NCBI GenBank assembly: GCA_016871675.1
Contig: VHCN01000032.1
Location: 1 to 35,820, forward strand
Direction of reading: 5' to 3'
Origin: Verrucomicrobiota bacterium
GTDB taxonomy: Bacteria; Verrucomicrobiota; Verrucomicrobiia; Limisphaerales; VHCN01
DNA: 35,820 nt
Positions 32,409 through 35,820 of the stretch are shown piece by piece (positions within the stretch are counted from its first letter, which is position 1; each line of letters begins with the position of its first letter). The notes under the pieces are model-generated. The model did no database searches and had not been told where the DNA came from. It saw nothing but the letters and a program-made list of their open reading frames with translations. The position numbers were made by a program, and so were the translations under genes.

Positions 32409-33290
32409 ATGCTCAACATCCATCACCTCGAACTCTTCTACTACGTCGCGCGCCACAAGGGCATCAGCGAGGCGGCGCGCCGCATGCCCTACGGCATCCA
32501 GCAACCCGCCATCAGCGGCCAGATCATCCAGCTCGAGGAGCACCTCGGCGTGACGCTCTTCCAGCGCCGGCCGTTCGAACTCACGGACGCGGGCCAGCGG
32601 CTGTTCGCCTATATCGAGCCGTTCTTCGCCGGCCTCGACACGATTGAGGTCGAGTTGCAAGGCGGCGCCGTCCACCAAATCCGCATCGGCGCGGCGGCGA
32701 TGGTGCTGCGCGATCACCTGCCGCACTTCATCCGGAACGTCCGGCGGAAGTTTCCAAAACTGCGGCTCACTCTGCGCGAGGGCTATCAGCCCGATCTCGA
32801 GGAGTGGCTTGCGAAGAACGAGATCGACCTCGCGGTGACGTTGCTCAGCGGACGAACCTTTGCCGGCGTGAGTTCGGCCGGCCTGCTCAAACTGCCGCTG
32901 GTGTTGCTCGTGGAAAAGAACAGCCGCATCCGGGCCGCGGACGACCTGTGGTCACGCGACCGGATCACCGAGCCGCTCGTGGCACTGCCCGCGAGCGAGA
33001 CGATCTGCAAGAATTTCCAGGCCGAGCTCGGCCGGCGGAAGATTGACTGGTTCACGAGTGTCGAGGTCAGCTCGCTCGAGCTGGTCGAGACGTATGTCGC
33101 CAGCGGCTTCGGCGTCGGGCTCTCGGTCGCCGTGCCGGGGCAGAAACTTGCGCCCGGCGTGCGCGCCCTGGCACTCGCAGGATTCGAACCCGTGGAGGTT
33201 GGCGCGCTCTGGCGCGGGAAGCTGCTGCCGGTCTACAAGGAGTTCGTGGACGAAATGCAGCGGCGGGTGAAATCCCTGGCCGCGGGATGA
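32409..33290 (+). CDS. LysR-family transcriptional regulator
   Basis: 293-aa regulator with an N-terminal winged helix-turn-helix (residues 1-60; HHLELFYYVARHKGISEAAR and QPAISGQIIQLEEHLGVTLF) and a C-terminal periplasmic-binding-like effector domain (about 90-290; IRIGAAAMVLRDHLPHFIR, DLAVTLLSG). The HTH reads PYGIQQPAISGQI in place of the usual SQPAVS arrangement, slightly longer than typical. LysR proteins generally regulate a divergent or adjacent gene. Here the neighbours are DUF1501 upstream and argH downstream, both on the same strand, so the target is not evident. The 160-bp gap before it may contain its operator; none is clear. Confidence 0.92.
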   Translation: MLNIHHLELFYYVARHKGISEAARRMPYGIQQPAISGQIIQLEEHLGVTLFQRRPFELTDAGQRLFAYIEPFFAGLDTIEVELQGGAVHQIRIGAAAMVLRDHLPHFIRNVRRKFPKLRLTLREGYQPDLEEWLAKNEIDLAVTLLSGRTFAGVSSAGLLKLPLVLLVEKNSRIRAADDLWSRDRITEPLVALPASETICKNFQAELGRRKIDWFTSVEVSSLELVETYVASGFGVGLSVAVPGQKLAPGVRALALAGFEPVEVGALWRGKLLPVYKEFVDEMQRRVKSLAAG

Positions 33291-33351
33291 AACGCCGTTT
33301 CAGTAGTGACTTTGATGCGCTTGCCCCGCAGATTCCCCCCGCAGTTTGAGC

Positions 33352-34767
33352 ATGAAAAAGCCCTCTTCCAGCCCCGCGCCGGTCTCGCGCAGCGGACGCT
33401 TCGCCGGCGGGCCGGGCGCGGATGCGGCGGAGTTTTCCGAGTCCATTTCCTTCGACTGGCGGCTGTGGAGGCACGACATCGCGGGCTCCATCGCCCATGC
33501 CACGATGCTTCAGAAGATCGGCGTGCTCTCGCGCGCCGAACGGTCCGCCATCGTCCGCGGGCTCAGCCAGATCGGCCGCGAGATCGAAGCCGGGAAGTTC
33601 AAGTGGAAGTCCGCGTTGGAGGACGTCCACATGAACATCGAGGCGGAACTCACGCGCCGCGTCCCGGCGGGCGCGAAGTTGCACACGGGCCGCTCGCGCA
33701 ATGACCAGGTCGCGCTCGATGTGCGGCTCTGGCTGCGCGACGAGATCGTCCACCTCTCGCTCGAAGTCCGGCGGCTCCAGTCGGCGCTGGTCGGCCTGGC
33801 CGACGCGAACCGCGAGGTCGTGATTCCCGGCTACACGCATTTGCAGCGCGCGCAACCCGTCTATCTCGCGCACCACCTGCTGGCCTTCGTCGAGATGCTG
33901 TGGCGCGACTGCGAGCGGCTGGCCCACTGCTTTGGGACCGTCAAAATCTGCCCCCTCGGAAGCGGTGCGATTGCCGGTTCGACGCTGCCGCTGGATCGCG
34001 AACACGTCGCAAGGCTGCTTGGCTTCACCGATTCGAAGGGCAGGCCGCAGATCACGCAAAACTCGATGGACGCCGTGAGCGACCGCGACTTCGTCGTGGA
34101 GTTCTGCGCCGCGGCGGCGTTGATCGCGGTTCACTTGAGCAGGCTGGCGGAGGACGTGATCCTGTGGGCGACGAGCGAGTTCAACTTCATCAAGATCGCG
34201 GACGCCTACACGACCGGGTCGTCGCTCATGCCGCAAAAACGCAATCCCGACGTGGCTGAACTCGTGCGCGGCAAGTCGGGACGCGTCATCGGCAACCTCG
34301 TCTCGGTGCTCACGCTGTTGAAGGGGCTGCCGATGACCTACAACCGCGACTTGCAGGAAGACAAGGAACGGCTCTTCGACACCGCCGACACCGTGCGCGC
34401 GTGCGTGCGGCTGATGGCGGCGATGCTCCGCCACACGACAGTGAACGCGGTCGCCTGCGCGCGCGCCGCCGGCGACCCGGGAATGCTCGCGACAGACCTC
34501 GCGGATTATCTCGTGCGCAAGGGCGTGCCGTTCCGGCAGGCGCATCACGCGGTCGGCGCGGTGGTCGCGCTCGCGGAGAAGTCCGGCATGGCGCTCAACC
34601 AGGTTTCGCTCACCCAGCTCAAGTCCGTGGATGCGCGGTTCGGCGACGATGTGACCGGGCTTTTCGACGTGCGCCGCGCGCTCGCCGCCCGCGAGATCAC
34701 CGGCGCGCCCGGCCCGAAGGAAGTTCGCCGCCAGCTTGCGCGATGGAAGCGGTTGTTGTCCGGCTAG
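33352..34767 (+). CDS. argH: Argininosuccinate lyase
   Basis: 471-aa enzyme of the fumarase/aspartase superfamily that cleaves argininosuccinate to arginine and fumarate, the last step of arginine biosynthesis. Diagnostic segments are EDVHMNIEAELT, TGRSRNDQVALDVRLW, YTHLQRAQPV and the flexible signature loop GSSLMPQKRNPDVAE (from residue 289) with its catalytic Ser. NRDLQEDKERLFDT follows. An in-frame TTG at 33346 precedes it, but the ATG at 33352 is preferred. Slightly longer than usual at the N-terminus because of a Ser/Pro-rich leader (KKPSSSPAPVSRSGRFAGG). The synthase gene starts 13 bp after its stop, suggesting one transcript. Confidence 0.96.
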   Translation: MKKPSSSPAPVSRSGRFAGGPGADAAEFSESISFDWRLWRHDIAGSIAHATMLQKIGVLSRAERSAIVRGLSQIGREIEAGKFKWKSALEDVHMNIEAELTRRVPAGAKLHTGRSRNDQVALDVRLWLRDEIVHLSLEVRRLQSALVGLADANREVVIPGYTHLQRAQPVYLAHHLLAFVEMLWRDCERLAHCFGTVKICPLGSGAIAGSTLPLDREHVARLLGFTDSKGRPQITQNSMDAVSDRDFVVEFCAAAALIAVHLSRLAEDVILWATSEFNFIKIADAYTTGSSLMPQKRNPDVAELVRGKSGRVIGNLVSVLTLLKGLPMTYNRDLQEDKERLFDTADTVRACVRLMAAMLRHTTVNAVACARAAGDPGMLATDLADYLVRKGVPFRQAHHAVGAVVALAEKSGMALNQVSLTQLKSVDARFGDDVTGLFDVRRALAAREITGAPGPKEVRRQLARWKRLLSG

Positions 34768-34780
34768 CGGACGTCCTCGC

Positions 34781-35782
34781 ATGGAGCATCTCCGCCCCGA
34801 ATTGCTCACGGACATCCTCAAAGGCGTCTCGCGCTCGTTCTACTGGACGATGCGCGTGCTGCCGCTGGACATCCGCCCGCAAATCAGCCTCGCGTATCTG
34901 CTCGCGCGCGCCACGGACACCATCGCGGACACCGGCCTCGTGCCGGTGCCGGAGCGGTTGGACGCGTTGCGGGCGTTGCGCGGGCGAATACTCGGCGAGT
35001 CCGCGGCGCCACTCGACTTCGGTGCGCTCGCGTCGAATCAAGGCAGCCCGGCCGAGCGCGTGCTGCTCGAACGCGCCGAGGAGGCGCTCTCGATTCTTCC
35101 CCAGTTCAGCTACTCCGACCAGCAGCGCATCCGTGAGGTGCTCGACGTCATCACGGGCGGGCAGGCGCTGGACTTGCAGCGCTTCGGCGGTGCGAGCGAG
35201 AAGCAAATCGTCGCGCTGCAAACGGACGCGGAACTCGACGACTACACGTTTCGCGTCGCGGGCTGCGTCGGGGAATTCTGGACGCGCCTCTGCCGCGCGC
35301 ATCTCTTCCCAAACGTGCCGGTCAACGAGGCTGAATTGCTCGCGAACGGAGTGCGTTTCGGCAAGGGCTTGCAACTGGTGAACATCCTGCGCGACCTGCC
35401 GCGCGACCTCCGCGACGGGCGCTGCTACATCCCCGCCGAGCGGCTTGCCTCGGCGGGACTCGCACCCGCGGACTTGCTCAGCCCGGCAAACGCGCCACGG
35501 TTCAACGCGCTTTATCACGCGCACCTTGACGTCGCGGAGGCGCATCTCGTCGCGGGCTGGAGTTACACGAACTCGCTGCCGCGCTTGTGCGCGCGCGTCC
35601 GGCTCGCGTGCGCGTGGCCGGTCTTGATCGGATTGCGCACGCTGCGCCTGTGCCGCAAGGCGAACATCCTCGACCCGCATCAACGCGTGAAGGTGAGCCG
35701 CGGCGAAATGCGCGGGCTCGTCGCGCGCACCGTCCTGTTCTATCCGTGGCCGGCGGCGTGGCGGAAACTGGCGGCGGATTGA
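34781..35782 (+). CDS. Squalene/phytoene synthase family protein
   Basis: 333-aa trans-isoprenyl diphosphate head-to-head synthase. The first aspartate-rich motif is DTIAD at 46-50 in LARATDTIADT, and the second is in NILRDLPRDLRDGRCYIP (Asp205 and Asp209); both bind Mg-diphosphate. The SRSFYWTMRVLP segment near 17-28 is typical. Similarity to eukaryotic squalene synthase (farnesyl-diphosphate farnesyltransferase) seems stronger than to phytoene synthases, so squalene for hopanoids or sterols is the likely product; that is inference. The C-terminal part is hydrophobic, consistent with membrane association. ATG at 34781 is chosen over an earlier frame start inside argH. The 38 bp remaining in the window contain no further gene. 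Confidence 0.9.
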   Translation: MEHLRPELLTDILKGVSRSFYWTMRVLPLDIRPQISLAYLLARATDTIADTGLVPVPERLDALRALRGRILGESAAPLDFGALASNQGSPAERVLLERAEEALSILPQFSYSDQQRIREVLDVITGGQALDLQRFGGASEKQIVALQTDAELDDYTFRVAGCVGEFWTRLCRAHLFPNVPVNEAELLANGVRFGKGLQLVNILRDLPRDLRDGRCYIPAERLASAGLAPADLLSPANAPRFNALYHAHLDVAEAHLVAGWSYTNSLPRLCARVRLACAWPVLIGLRTLRLCRKANILDPHQRVKVSRGEMRGLVARTVLFYPWPAAWRKLAAD

Positions 35783-35820
35783 GCCGACGAACAGCGGTCG
35801 AAAGCCGGTTCGCCGCTTAT

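Overview
The window is GC-rich bacterial chromosome, almost fully coding on both strands, with no rRNA, tRNA, CRISPR array or intact insertion sequence that I could find. The gene content points to the Verrucomicrobiota (or, less likely, Planctomycetota): a sulfatase with a formylglycine-generating enzyme, a Tat-exported DUF1501 protein, a planctomycete-type cytochrome c fragment, LpxI (so an LPS-bearing diderm), a flotillin/NfeD pair and a squalene-synthase-like enzyme. Shine-Dalgarno sequences are weak or absent before most starts. Taxonomy is inferred from gene families, not from a marker gene.

Layout. 1-1156: cyclophilin and a NUDIX hydrolase. 1197-8495, minus strand: HtrA-type protease, a second HtrA-like protein without catalytic residues, an FGE lipoprotein, LpxI and a two-domain esterase, with a decayed gene fragment at 3338-3619. 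8646-12753: an SDR dehydrogenase, a glutamine-synthetase-family enzyme and an aldehyde dehydrogenase, the last two resembling a gamma-glutamyl amine degradation pair. 12842-18765: a five-gene oligopeptide ABC transporter divergent from that pair. 18987-19544: truncated cytochrome gene. 19501-21638: flotillin and NfeD. 21972-22460: phage CII-like regulator. 22482-23927: sulfatase. 24035-28131: App1-type phosphatase, RecQ and an FNR-family reductase. 28172-29724: gcvT and gcvH. 29725-35782: a gene remnant, an AsmA-like protein, DUF1501, a LysR regulator, argH and a squalene/phytoene synthase.

The genes suggest envelope maintenance (HtrA pair, LpxI, flotillin, App1, AsmA-like), use of sulfated polymers (sulfatase activated by FGE), and uptake of peptides or amines by the Opp system with breakdown by the GS/ALDH pair. 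These links are inference from neighbourhood.

The most unusual layer is not a gene cluster. Heptamer tandem arrays and large palindromes recur between genes, including three gaps of the opp operon, and two of these repeats lie in frame inside enzyme genes: a 69-bp palindrome in the aldehyde dehydrogenase and a heptamer array in the GS-family gene. The window also holds four decayed pieces: a collagen-binding-like fragment, a cytochrome fragment, the frameshifted C-terminal domain of RecQ, and an unidentified tail after gcvH.
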